From JAUCQB01 sp964586235 (GTDB taxonomy: Bacteria; Planctomycetota; Phycisphaerae; UBA1845; PWPN01), in the NCBI GenBank assembly GCA_964586235.1, contig CAZPIO010000021.1:1-64000 (forward strand): 64,000 bases of DNA, given 5' to 3'. The notes under the pieces were generated by a model. That model was not told the origin of the DNA. It made no database searches and was given only the letters and a program-made list of their open reading frames with translations. Made by a program: the position numbers and the translations under genes. This document shows, piece by piece, positions 18,122 to 28,391 of this stretch. Position 1 is the first letter of the stretch, and every line of letters starts with the position of its first letter.

Positions 18122-18391
18122 TTACGGGTAATTCGTCAACTCGACAAAGGCCGACCCGGTGACCTGCTGCCCGGCATGGGTGCCGGCAACCTCGCAAAGA
18201 CCTTCCCAGTAAACGTTACCCGTGTAGTACCACCACTCGCCGCCGGAGCAATGTGGCTCTTCGTCCTCGGGAAGTCGAACGGTCGGAGCAGGAGCCAGAA
18301 GCTCATAGAAGGTATCGGGGCAGCAGGCAGCGCCCATCCCGGCCAGGGCAGGCAGAAACGCGCAGAGCATGCTGGTTCTCGCCCGCCTCAT
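18122..18391 (-). pseudogene. Remnant of CrtC/AttH lipocalin-like protein with collapsed middle
   Basis: An 89-codon reading frame. It starts with a signal-like segment (MRRARTSMLCAFLPALAG, then AACC, a possible lipobox) and continues with LPEDEEPHC...GEWWYYTGN, the N-terminal hallmark of the carotenoid 1,2-hydratase/AttH lipocalin-like family. That passes straight into VYWEGLCEVAG...VTGSAFVELTNY, the C-terminal hallmark of the same family. In full-length relatives these two parts are separated by well over 200 residues. The junction is around 18212-18219, and the frame is kept. I infer an in-frame internal deletion leaving both ends. It could still be expressed as a mini-protein, but the barrel cannot form. 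GGGAG precedes the ATG. Confidence 0.55.
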
Positions 18392-18625
18392 CAGGAACGC
18401 TCCCGTCAACTTGCCCAGGACCGCACCGACACCTGCAACACCTCTCCGCTTCAGGAGCCGCACAACCATTGTAGCACGCAGCGGCCAGATCGGGCGATCC
18501 GTTCATCATGATCCCGGATCGGATTCTGCTGTTATTGACTCACCAGAGACGTTAAAATGGAGCTTGCGGAGCATGGGCGGCCGATCGGGGTCGGACTGCC
18601 CGACTTTGGCGGGAATGCCAAAAGC

Positions 18626-20293
18626 ATGGCCACGAGAAACCGGCTGTCCGTTGTCGCGGGGGTGGCGTGTCTGCTGCTGGCGGTGCCGGCAAGATCCGTC
18701 CGCGCCGAGTCGATGTACGTCTATGGCGTCCACGATTGGGGCTGGGGCGTGAACGTTGACGTCATGAACTGGCTCACCGGCTGGGTGACGGAGGCCAACA
18801 TGGCGTACAACCAGCCCAACGTCTTCGGACGATACGAGCCGATGGCCGGCGAAGGATTCTCGATCATCCAGCGACTGGAGTGGTATCCCTATGAACCCAT
18901 CCCGCCCGATCCGGCGGACTACCCCACGTTCGCCAGTCAGTGCGCGAACAACTGGGCTCAGGCGCTCAAGAAGTTCTGCCGGCACTACTCGATCGGCAAC
19001 GAGGTAGATCTGGCCCACGTCACACCACAGGAATACGCCCAGTGCTTTGTTCAGGTCCGCAACGCCATCCGGGCCAAGCAACCGGAGGCGAAGGTCCTCA
19101 TCGGTCACTGGGCTGCCGACGGACACTATCTTGACGTTATCCAGGAGATTCAGCGGATCACGGGGGGCAACGAGTTCGATGGCCTGACCGCCCATACTGG
19201 AAGCTCGGTTCCGGACGGCCTGCTGAGAATGCTCGATGACGTCGGTGCTGCTTCGGATGTCGGTGTATACGTGACCGAATAGGGCTGGGTCGCGGATTCC
19301 GAACCGTATAGCGTGTCGCTTGCGCGGATGCTGGGGTTCTGCCAGGAGATACGCGACTGGAACAGCACGCACACAAGGCAACTCTATGGGGCCACCTGGT
19401 ACCGGTGGCCCTGCTGGGATTCGACGTTCCACCTGGACGACGACTGCAACGTGGCGGACAACGCCGCCTTCAAATACCTGACCGCGAACTGCCCCGCCAC
19501 CAACTCTTATGCCCTGAACCCCGTAATCATCTCCGGTATGCGAGTCGAGGTGTCGACAACCGGCAAGGCGCTGGTTGTCAGGTGGGACACCAATCACCCG
19601 TCGAAGACGATGCTGTGGTACTGGAATTCCGCCGCGAACGCCCGGAACGGGGAGTTCATCCCGCTGGACACTTCACTGGTGCAGAGCCACGTGATCACGC
19701 TGGACAATGTTGTCCACGTGCAGCCCGCGACCGAGTACCTGATGATCTGCCGCTCACCGGCCTGGGACCTGGGCGACGGCAGCGCCGGGCCTTTCAAGGT
19801 CACCAGCGGCCCCTGGACCGTGACAGTCGAGGAGACGACCGACACCACTGCCACCCTCCGTTGGGCCACGCTCTTTGCGTCCTCGAGCCGCCTGAAGTAC
19901 GGCCTCACGGCTGATTACGGCAGCGAGGCCGTGGGGCCGGGCAATGTCACCGATCATGTCGTGCAGATCACCGGCCTGGCGCCGATAACCACCTACCACT
20001 TCCGCGTCTGGTCCGAAGCTCAGGGCTACGCGCCGCACCATTCGGCGGACTTCACGTTCCGGACCGGCCTGCCCGAACCGGACCCTGACCTCGACGATGA
20101 CGGGGACGTCGATCAGCGTGACTTCGGGCTCTTCCAGGTCTGCCTGTCCGGCCCCGGGATCGAGCAGAACCTGCCAAGCTGTCTCGAAGCCCGTCTCGAT
20201 CCCGATGAGGACGTTGACCAGGCTGATTTCGCGATCTTTCTGGCGTGCCTGAGTGGGCCGGGCGTGCCGGCAGCCTCGAACTGCGCGAAATAG
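18626..20293 (+). pseudogene. Clan-A glycosidase with fnIII and dockerin-like modules, interrupted by one in-frame TAG
   Basis: A single reading frame of 555 codons holds one amber stop at 19280-19282 (codon 219). Before it: a signal peptide (about 1-27, ending VRA) and a TIM-barrel half with SIGNEVD, the acid/base Glu126. At the stop the sequence reads V-T-E-stop-G-W, where VTE-[YFW]-GW is the usual nucleophile strand of clan-A glycosidases, so Glu218 is intact and the next codon is mutated. After it: the rest of the barrel, a fibronectin-III-like domain (about 395-480) and a duplicated dockerin-like tail (DDDGDVDQRDF...CLSGPG and DPDEDVDQADF...CLSGPG). No other lesion is visible downstream. 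Either a recent nonsense mutation, a base-call error or readthrough. Confidence 0.75.
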
Positions 20294-20600
20294 CAGCCGC
20301 CCCCCCGGAGGACATGTCAACCCGGCCTCGCGGCCACGTTTCGCTCGCGACATCAGCAGGCACAACGGCTATCCGACGTCAACGACCAGGAACACCAGTC
20401 GCCTGCCTGAGCTGCATGGCGTGGACAAATCCCGCCTCGTGGTATAATGCGTCGACAATTACGACTGGTGTTCGCCGGGCAGGCGGGGTTCGGCGATTGC
20501 GGGCAGTATCCCGCCCGCGTTTCGTCGAGCACCTATCTGCGCCTGGCCCGCCGTCGACCAATGTATCGGATCATTATCCGCAGCCAATGGAGGCACTCAC
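20294..20600. other. Upstream region of the GrpE-Hsp70 operon with inverted repeat
   Basis: This 307-bp gap has no credible gene. It holds a perfect 12-bp inverted repeat: GAACACCAGTCG at 20392-20403 and CGACTGGTGTTC at 20462-20473. A consensus -10 box TATAAT lies between the arms at 20443-20448. No CIRCE element (TTAGCACTC-N9-GAGTGCTAA) is present. About 150 nt of leader follow to the GrpE-like start. Confidence 0.5.
20443..20448 (+). promoter_or_regulatory. Predicted -10 element (TATAAT) for the grpE-like/Hsp70 genes
   Basis: A perfect TATAAT in otherwise GC-rich sequence. The best upstream match is TGGACA at 20422-20427 with a short 15-bp spacer, so the -35 is weak. It is flanked by the 12-bp inverted repeat at 20392-20403/20462-20473, which would place a repressor site or cruciform around the promoter. 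Confidence 0.45.
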
Positions 20601-21320
20601 ATGGCCACCAAGAGGAGCCCATCCAAGAAGGCAAAGTCAACGCCCTCGCGTGCCGCGGGCAAGACGAAACCGCCGAGCCCGGTGAGAACGGCCGTCAAAG
20701 CCAAGCCTGCCGCGAGGGCTCGGGGAGACAAGGCGGCCGGCCAGGTTTTCAGGCCAGTGGCCGGTGAACGCTCTCCGGCCGGCCTGCTGGCACGGGCTGA
20801 GGCGGACATGACCGCTCTGCTGGACTCGCTGAACAGCCACATGGCCACCGCCGTCAACGCGATCACCGAACTGGCCGTCGCCCAGCAAGGCCAACACGCG
20901 CCGATCATCCGCAGCAAACCGATCGATCGAGCTACTGCCATGTTTCAGCGCCTGGTCACGGAGGTGCTCGATGACAAGCTCGCCGAAGTCCTGCCCACAC
21001 TCGTAGCCCTGCGAACCGAGATGCACCAGCGCGCCCAACTCGCGGCTTCGTCGGCACCGGCAGAGACAAGCCCGCCGGGGAACGGCGACTTTTTCGAGCG
21101 GGGCACGGCGATGCTCGACCAGACGCTGGCCACGCTGGAGGTGCACAGCTTTGAGCCGCGGGTCCGCGAGCCGTTCGACCCGCTGATCCACCTGGCCGTG
21201 GGCCAGACCGACCGGCACGATCTCGGTGATGGTGTGCTGGCCGAGGTCCTCCAACCCGGCTTCCGCACCGCCCGCGGCAAGGTGATCGTGGCCGCTCGGG
21301 TCAAGGTCAACAGGAGGTGA
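20601..21320 (+). CDS. GrpE-like nucleotide exchange factor with basic N-terminal tail
   Basis: A 239-residue protein. Residues 1-50 are rich in Lys, Ala, Pro and Ser (KRSPSKKAKSTPSRAAGKTK), resembling histone-H1-like tails. A helical region follows (about 60-135). The C-terminus (GDGVLAEVLQPGFRTARGKVIVAARVKVNRR region) matches the GrpE beta domain, where VxxVxQxGYxxxGxxLRPAxVxV is usual. The stop overlaps the ribosome-binding site of the Hsp70 gene 4 bp downstream (AGGAGGTGA), so the two are translationally coupled. The pairing supports a role as its exchange factor. Sequence divergence from ordinary GrpE is large, and the basic tail is atypical; it could also bind nucleic acid. Confidence 0.7.
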   Translation: MATKRSPSKKAKSTPSRAAGKTKPPSPVRTAVKAKPAARARGDKAAGQVFRPVAGERSPAGLLARAEADMTALLDSLNSHMATAVNAITELAVAQQGQHAPIIRSKPIDRATAMFQRLVTEVLDDKLAEVLPTLVALRTEMHQRAQLAASSAPAETSPPGNGDFFERGTAMLDQTLATLEVHSFEPRVREPFDPLIHLAVGQTDRHDLGDGVLAEVLQPGFRTARGKVIVAARVKVNRR

Positions 21321-21324
21321 GCGG

Positions 21325-22938
21325 ATGGCTCTGCTGGGCATTGACTTTGGCACCACCAACACTGTGGCGGTAATCCACGACCGCGGCATGTTCTCAGTGG
21401 TCCTGCACCGGGCGGATACGGGCGCCGGCACCATCGTGCAAGACGCCTTTCCGTCAGCCATTTTGATGGACAAGCAGTCCGGCAAGCGGTGGTTCGGTCT
21501 GGAGGCCGACCGCCGTTTTGGCCAGCGTGGCCCGGGGCCGAATCACGTGTTCGTGCCCTCGCTGAAACGCCACTTGCGGAACTATGCCGAGGGGCATGCG
21601 ATCACTGCGGATCAGAAAAGTCAGGCTGGTGGCAGCGATGCCGAGTCGAACCAGGAGCAACTCGATGTTGCCGAGCTTCTGACCGGGTTCCTGCGATCCC
21701 TCTCAGATTCCATCCGCGAGTCCGGCATGATCGAGCCTGCTGAGCCGCTGCAGGCGGTGGTCACCTGGCCGGCCAACGCCAACGGGGCCCAGCGCTACAT
21801 CACCCGAAAGTGTTTTCGAGACGCCGGCTTCGAGGTTCTCTCGACCTTGAACGAGCCGACGGCCTCCGCGATCGAGCTGGCCGACTGCATCACCGCCGGC
21901 CGAAGCGGGAGGAAGGAGGGTCGTGAACCCTCGGCCGTGGCCGTGTTCGACCTCGGCGGCGGCACTTTCGACGCTTCGGTGGTCTGGATCGACGGCGATA
22001 ATTTCGAGGTCCTGGCCTCCGGGGGCATCGAGGACCTTGGCGGCGACGACTTCGATCGGGCGCTGCTGGACATGTTCCTGGAAAGGTTCAAGCTGGGGCA
22101 CGAGACGCTCAGCCCGCTGACGCGGCATGCCTTGCTGCGGCAGGCGCGTTCCCAGAAAGAGACCATCGCCGGTGGCCTGGTCCGCAGTCTGTTTCTGAAC
22201 CCGATGGATTTCGGCCTGAGCTGCCCGCCGATCTCGATACCGGTGGATGCCTATTTCGAGCGGATCGGCCCGATGCTCAAGCCGGCCATCGCCATGCTCA
22301 AGAAAGTGATCGCCCGCGCCGCTGCCAGGGAGCCGCGCATCCGGGCCGATGCGAACCTGACCTTGTACCTCGTCGGCGGCTCCGCCAAGTTGCCGCTGGT
22401 GGCTGGCATGGTCTCCGAGGCCTTTGCGGATTGTCGGGTGATCCTCACCGACAAGCCTTTTACCTCCGTGGCCATGGGTGCGGCCATCTGCGCGACCGAC
22501 CGGGTGACCTATCGCGACGTCTTCGCCCGGCATTTCGGACTGCTGCGGCTCAGGGACCACGGCCAGTCGGAGGTCTTCGACATCATTTTTCCGGCCGGGA
22601 CACCCATTCCGCGCAAGGGCGAACGGCCGCTGGAACGATGTGCCTGGTACCATCCGCATCACAACATCGGGCATCTGCGATACCTGGAGTGCACGTCGAT
22701 CGGGACGAACGGCCTGCCGGACAGCAACGTCCGCCGCTGGTCGGATGTGTTCTTCCCCTATGACCCGGCCCTGCCGATCGACAGACACTCGTCGGTCGAG
22801 GACATCGTACAAACCGAATCCTTCGCAGGAGCCGCTGTCTGCGAGGCCTATCGATGTGACAGCGACGGAGTCATCACCGTCGAACTGCGCCGCCCCGCGC
22901 GGAACGACTCGCGCATTCACGAAATCTATCATGACTGA
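21325..22938 (+). CDS. Hsp70 family protein (divergent, short)
   Basis: A 537-residue actin-fold ATPase of the Hsp70 family. Phosphate-1 motif LLGIDFGTTNTVAV is at 3-16, phosphate-2 VAVFDLGGGTFDASVV at about 205-220, and adenosine motif LYLVGGSAKLPLV at about 350-362. The ~380-residue nucleotide-binding domain is followed by only about 150 residues. Compared with DnaK (about 640), the substrate-binding domain is shortened and a full lid is missing. It is coupled to the GrpE-like gene and followed 38 bp later by a peptidase lipoprotein. No DnaJ is visible nearby. It is probably a specialised paralogue rather than the housekeeping DnaK. Confidence 0.9.
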   Translation: MALLGIDFGTTNTVAVIHDRGMFSVVLHRADTGAGTIVQDAFPSAILMDKQSGKRWFGLEADRRFGQRGPGPNHVFVPSLKRHLRNYAEGHAITADQKSQAGGSDAESNQEQLDVAELLTGFLRSLSDSIRESGMIEPAEPLQAVVTWPANANGAQRYITRKCFRDAGFEVLSTLNEPTASAIELADCITAGRSGRKEGREPSAVAVFDLGGGTFDASVVWIDGDNFEVLASGGIEDLGGDDFDRALLDMFLERFKLGHETLSPLTRHALLRQARSQKETIAGGLVRSLFLNPMDFGLSCPPISIPVDAYFERIGPMLKPAIAMLKKVIARAAAREPRIRADANLTLYLVGGSAKLPLVAGMVSEAFADCRVILTDKPFTSVAMGAAICATDRVTYRDVFARHFGLLRLRDHGQSEVFDIIFPAGTPIPRKGERPLERCAWYHPHHNIGHLRYLECTSIGTNGLPDSNVRRWSDVFFPYDPALPIDRHSSVEDIVQTESFAGAAVCEAYRCDSDGVITVELRRPARNDSRIHEIYHD

Positions 22939-22975
22939 TCCCCCGGACCGAAGATCCGACAGGAGACTCCCTCTC

Positions 22976-25126
<2,151 letters not shown>

Positions 25127-25211
25127 GGCGCACTCGTGGTCTTGAGGGGGCGGTGAAAACCGCATCATCTTCTTCTTGACGTAATAGGAAACCGGCCGCA
25201 CCGGCAGATGG

Positions 25212-27314
25212 TCATTTCTCAGGTTGGAAACCTTCAAGGGCGACATACGAGAACGCCGGCACGGCGATGTCCGCTTCATAGCGGTTGCCGATGCGGCGGG
25301 CCTGATGGCCCTTGGGCTCGTACGGGAGGCGAATGGTCAGTGTCTGCCGCTCGGCGGTGTTGTTGTAGACGATGTTGGCACTGATCGAGGCCTGCTCCAT
25401 GTGGTCGCCGAGATATGGGACCAAGCCGCGCGGCCTGGGTTTCAGAACGCGGTAGTCAACGCCCGCGTAGTCGAGGATGTTCTTCATCAGGATCTCACCG
25501 GCGGCGTTGTGAGGCGAGGTTGCGCTATATGGCCCCCACATGTCGATCTCGTTTGCGGAGCCGTCGGCGGAGCCGGAGAGGTTTGCGGGCGGCTTGCGGT
25601 TCGGGTCGTATGCCAGGTCAGCGAACAGGTGCCGGTGGATGAAAATGAACCGCTCCTGCCGGGCCACTGACATGAGTGAGTGCGGACCACAGCGGGCCAG
25701 CGTCTTGACGTCCCCTGCCGCGCTCTCGAACGAGAAGCATTCATCCTGCGGCAGAGGGGCGGAGAGGTTCTTCAGGTTGCCGGTCAGCGGATGATCGGTC
25801 GCGAATCCCAGTCGGCCGGGCGGACGGGAATGATACCGTAGCGTCATGCCGTCGAGTTCACGAGTCTGCCCGAAAGGCGTGTGAACTGCATCCCACGACT
25901 GGGCGAAACAGCCGGAGAACACCACGGTGGCCCTGGTCTGCTTGAGCCTCTCATACGTCTGAGGAACGAGGTATGCGGCGCAGGGAATGACGATGAGCTT
26001 GAAGCGATTCATCTCCGCTACGGTCAGCTTGTCGAATCGCGGCGAGCCGATGCGGACTATCTGGCAGCCGTACATCCGCAGCAGGACGTCGATGGTCATC
26101 GCATCCACCGAATGAACGGGGCCATCGCTCAAAGCGGCGGCGGCATACGTCGGGAAGACCAGGAGGACGTCGCGATCGGGCGATTCGAGGGGAGCGTCCA
26201 GCAGCTCTTTCAACTGCGGGCCAAACTCATCTTCCCAGCGGTCAAAGGCAAGCTCTTCGGCCTCGGCGGCCGTCCAGCGGTAATTCCTGACCGCATAGTC
26301 GTTGGACAACTGGCACCCCATGAACCGTTGGCCCTCGCCGCGCTTGCGAGCCAGCAGCGGCAGGTAGTAGTCGCGGTACTCGCCGGCCGACTTGCAGCGA
26401 TAGCGAAAGCCCATGGTCTCGGCAAGCGTCTTGCCGGGATGGTGCGAGGTCTGGAAAGGGAGACACGACTCGTACAGGGCGAAGTCCGCCGAGGGCACCT
26501 CGACCATGTTGTACAGGTACCCGATGACCGGATAGAGCTCCTGCCACATGCCCACCGGCCGTCCGGCGGCAAGCGGCTTCAGCCGGTGGATCATCGCGTT
26601 GAACTGTTCTTCCACATATAGATACCGGAAACGAGTGAACCGGTTGTAGTCGGTGTTCGGCCCGCCCTTGCGCGTCGGAATGGCCTCGACCGGCGGTAAT
26701 CCCTGCGAATCGAGCCATTCATTGAAGCGGGCCAGAGCATGGGGGCTGCGGCCGGCGGAAAACGACGTAAAGCCGGCTTCACCGTAGATGCCCCAAGTCG
26801 GGGCGAACGCGACGACCCGCGGATTGGAGGCGTAGCGCTTGATCACCTGCCCGTAATACCATTCCAGCCGGTCCATCGCCTCCGGCCAGAACGGGTCGAG
26901 CCGGTCGGGAATCTTCGCGCCCGATTCGTCCGTGTCCCAGAACTGCCCATGACCGAGGCCCGCCCACCCCAGGATCGCCGGAATCACCTTCATCCCCCGG
27001 CGTGTGGCGCGGGCGATCAACTCGTCGGTTGCGACAAAATCGACCGCGGTGCCATCAGCGGCCGGGCGCGGCCCGATTTTGAGCATCACCGTATCGTAAC
27101 CGGCACGCCTGGCCTGCTCGATCTGCCCGTCGGTCACGCCGGTCATCGGCAGCCAGACGTGGTGCTGCTTGAGCGGCGAGAGATCCTGCCCGACCGCGGG
27201 CATGACAAACGCCAGGATCAGCGCGGCAATCGACCACGGGCATCGACTGATGTCCCGCAGCAGCCGACATACCTGAAGTGTCCCGATTGTGTACCGGTCC
27301 TCGATGTCCGCCAT
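25212..27314 (-). CDS. Exported GH42-like glycosidase (TIM barrel plus GATase-like domain)
   Basis: A 700-residue exported protein. The signal peptide hydrophobic core is at about 27-42 (WSIAALILAFVMPAVG). A TIM-barrel region follows with YDTVMLKIG, VIPAILGWAGLGHGQF, VVAFAPTWGIYGEAGF (a plausible catalytic Glu) and VGMWQEL. A Rossmann/GATase-like domain (about 400-520; DVLLVFPTYAAAAL, FKLIVIPCAAYLVP) matches the beta-galactosidase trimerisation fold of GH42 relatives, and a C-terminal beta domain ends the protein. The exact GH family is uncertain. It is divergent from the PflA-like gene with 88 bp between starts. Confidence 0.65.
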   Translation of the reverse strand: MADIEDRYTIGTLQVCRLLRDISRCPWSIAALILAFVMPAVGQDLSPLKQHHVWLPMTGVTDGQIEQARRAGYDTVMLKIGPRPAADGTAVDFVATDELIARATRRGMKVIPAILGWAGLGHGQFWDTDESGAKIPDRLDPFWPEAMDRLEWYYGQVIKRYASNPRVVAFAPTWGIYGEAGFTSFSAGRSPHALARFNEWLDSQGLPPVEAIPTRKGGPNTDYNRFTRFRYLYVEEQFNAMIHRLKPLAAGRPVGMWQELYPVIGYLYNMVEVPSADFALYESCLPFQTSHHPGKTLAETMGFRYRCKSAGEYRDYYLPLLARKRGEGQRFMGCQLSNDYAVRNYRWTAAEAEELAFDRWEDEFGPQLKELLDAPLESPDRDVLLVFPTYAAAALSDGPVHSVDAMTIDVLLRMYGCQIVRIGSPRFDKLTVAEMNRFKLIVIPCAAYLVPQTYERLKQTRATVVFSGCFAQSWDAVHTPFGQTRELDGMTLRYHSRPPGRLGFATDHPLTGNLKNLSAPLPQDECFSFESAAGDVKTLARCGPHSLMSVARQERFIFIHRHLFADLAYDPNRKPPANLSGSADGSANEIDMWGPYSATSPHNAAGEILMKNILDYAGVDYRVLKPRPRGLVPYLGDHMEQASISANIVYNNTAERQTLTIRLPYEPKGHQARRIGNRYEADIAVPAFSYVALEGFQPEK

Positions 27315-27340
27315 ACCGACATGCTATCTGACGGTGGTCT

Positions 27341-27368
27341 TTGTTGCCACGCGTCCGCCGGCTACAAT
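27341..27368 (+). promoter_or_regulatory. Predicted sigma70-type promoter of the PflA-like gene
   Basis: -35 TTGTTG at 27341-27346 and -10 TACAAT at 27363-27368 with a 16-bp spacer, 34 bp upstream of the ATG at 27403. It lies inside the 88-bp divergent spacer. Confidence 0.5.
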
Positions 27369-27402
27369 CGCATTTGCACAGGTCTATCAAAACGAGCGGG
27401 CA

Positions 27403-28374
27403 ATGGCATCGTCTCCACGCGATTTCGTTATCGAGGATTTCACGCCGGCGTATCTGGACCCGGCCGTGCGCGAGAGCCTGCCGGGGCGGGCGGCCGATGC
27501 GGTCGAGTCGCTTCGCTGCTGCAGGGCGTGTCCGCGCGGGTGCGAGGTCGACCGGCTCAGCGGAAAAACCGGCTTCTGTCGCACCGGCCGTCATGCGGTC
27601 GTGTGTTCGGCGTTCGCGCACACCGGCGAGGAACGATGCCTGGTTGGCCGCCATGGCAGCGGGACGGTCTTCTTCGGCCGCTGCAATCTGCACTGCGTGT
27701 TCTGCCAGAACTGGGACATCAGCCAGGAGGATTCCGGCCGTTCGTGCAGGCCGGAGCAGATCGCGACCATGATGTTGGCTCTCCAGGAAGCCGGCTGCCA
27801 CAACATCAACTTCGTGACTCCGGAACATGTGGTGCCGCAGGTTATCGAAGCGATCGTCGCCGCCGTTGAACAAGGTCTGCGCCTGCCGATCGTGTACAAC
27901 ACCAGCGCGTATGATTCGATGGAATCGCTCCGCCGGCTGGACGGGCTGGTGGACATCTACATGCCCGATCTCAAGCTCTGGTCGCCGGAGCTGTGCGCGG
28001 AATACCTGAACGCGAAGGATTATGCCGAGCACGCCCGCCAGGCCATGGCCGAGATGCATCGCCAGGTCGGCGATCTGAAGTTCACACCCGAAGGCGTTGC
28101 TTGTCGTGGCCTGCTCGTACGCCACCTGGTCATGCCCGGACTGCCGGATGAAAGCCGGCAGATCCTCGAGTGGCTGGCTCGCGAAATCTCACCCGACACG
28201 TTCGTGAACATCATGGCCCAGTACCACCCTGAGCATCTCGTCGGTCAGCGAGCGGCGGACGCATCGGGGCGGCGATTCGTGCGGTACCCGAAAATCAACC
28301 GTCGTCCCAGCCGCGACGAGATCGAATCGGCCTGCGAGTGCGGCCGCAAGGCGGGGCTGTGGCGGTTTGACTGA
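27403..28374 (+). CDS. Radical SAM protein, PflA-like activating enzyme family
   Basis: A 323-residue radical SAM enzyme. The [4Fe-4S] motif is C94-x3-C98-x2-C101 (CNLHCVFC), the PflA-type arrangement. It is preceded by an N-terminal cluster of cysteines (C39, C40, C43, C47 and C59) that may hold a second cluster or zinc. Downstream are GCHNINFVTPEHVVPQ, YNTSAYDS and DIYMPDLKLW, typical of the PflA-like subgroup of stand-alone proteins in anaerobes. The target glycyl radical enzyme, if any, is not in the window. ATG 27403 was chosen because family similarity begins there and the promoter lies just upstream. It converges with the DUF4838 gene, leaving 17 bp. Confidence 0.88.
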   Translation: MASSPRDFVIEDFTPAYLDPAVRESLPGRAADAVESLRCCRACPRGCEVDRLSGKTGFCRTGRHAVVCSAFAHTGEERCLVGRHGSGTVFFGRCNLHCVFCQNWDISQEDSGRSCRPEQIATMMLALQEAGCHNINFVTPEHVVPQVIEAIVAAVEQGLRLPIVYNTSAYDSMESLRRLDGLVDIYMPDLKLWSPELCAEYLNAKDYAEHARQAMAEMHRQVGDLKFTPEGVACRGLLVRHLVMPGLPDESRQILEWLAREISPDTFVNIMAQYHPEHLVGQRAADASGRRFVRYPKINRRPSRDEIESACECGRKAGLWRFD

Positions 28375-28391
28375 GACTCTGCGCCGTGCTT

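Noticed and set aside
20294..20600. A CIRCE/HrcA operator upstream of the chaperone genes.
   Set aside because: The TTAGCACTC-N9-GAGTGCTAA consensus is absent; the 12-bp inverted repeat there has unrelated arms.
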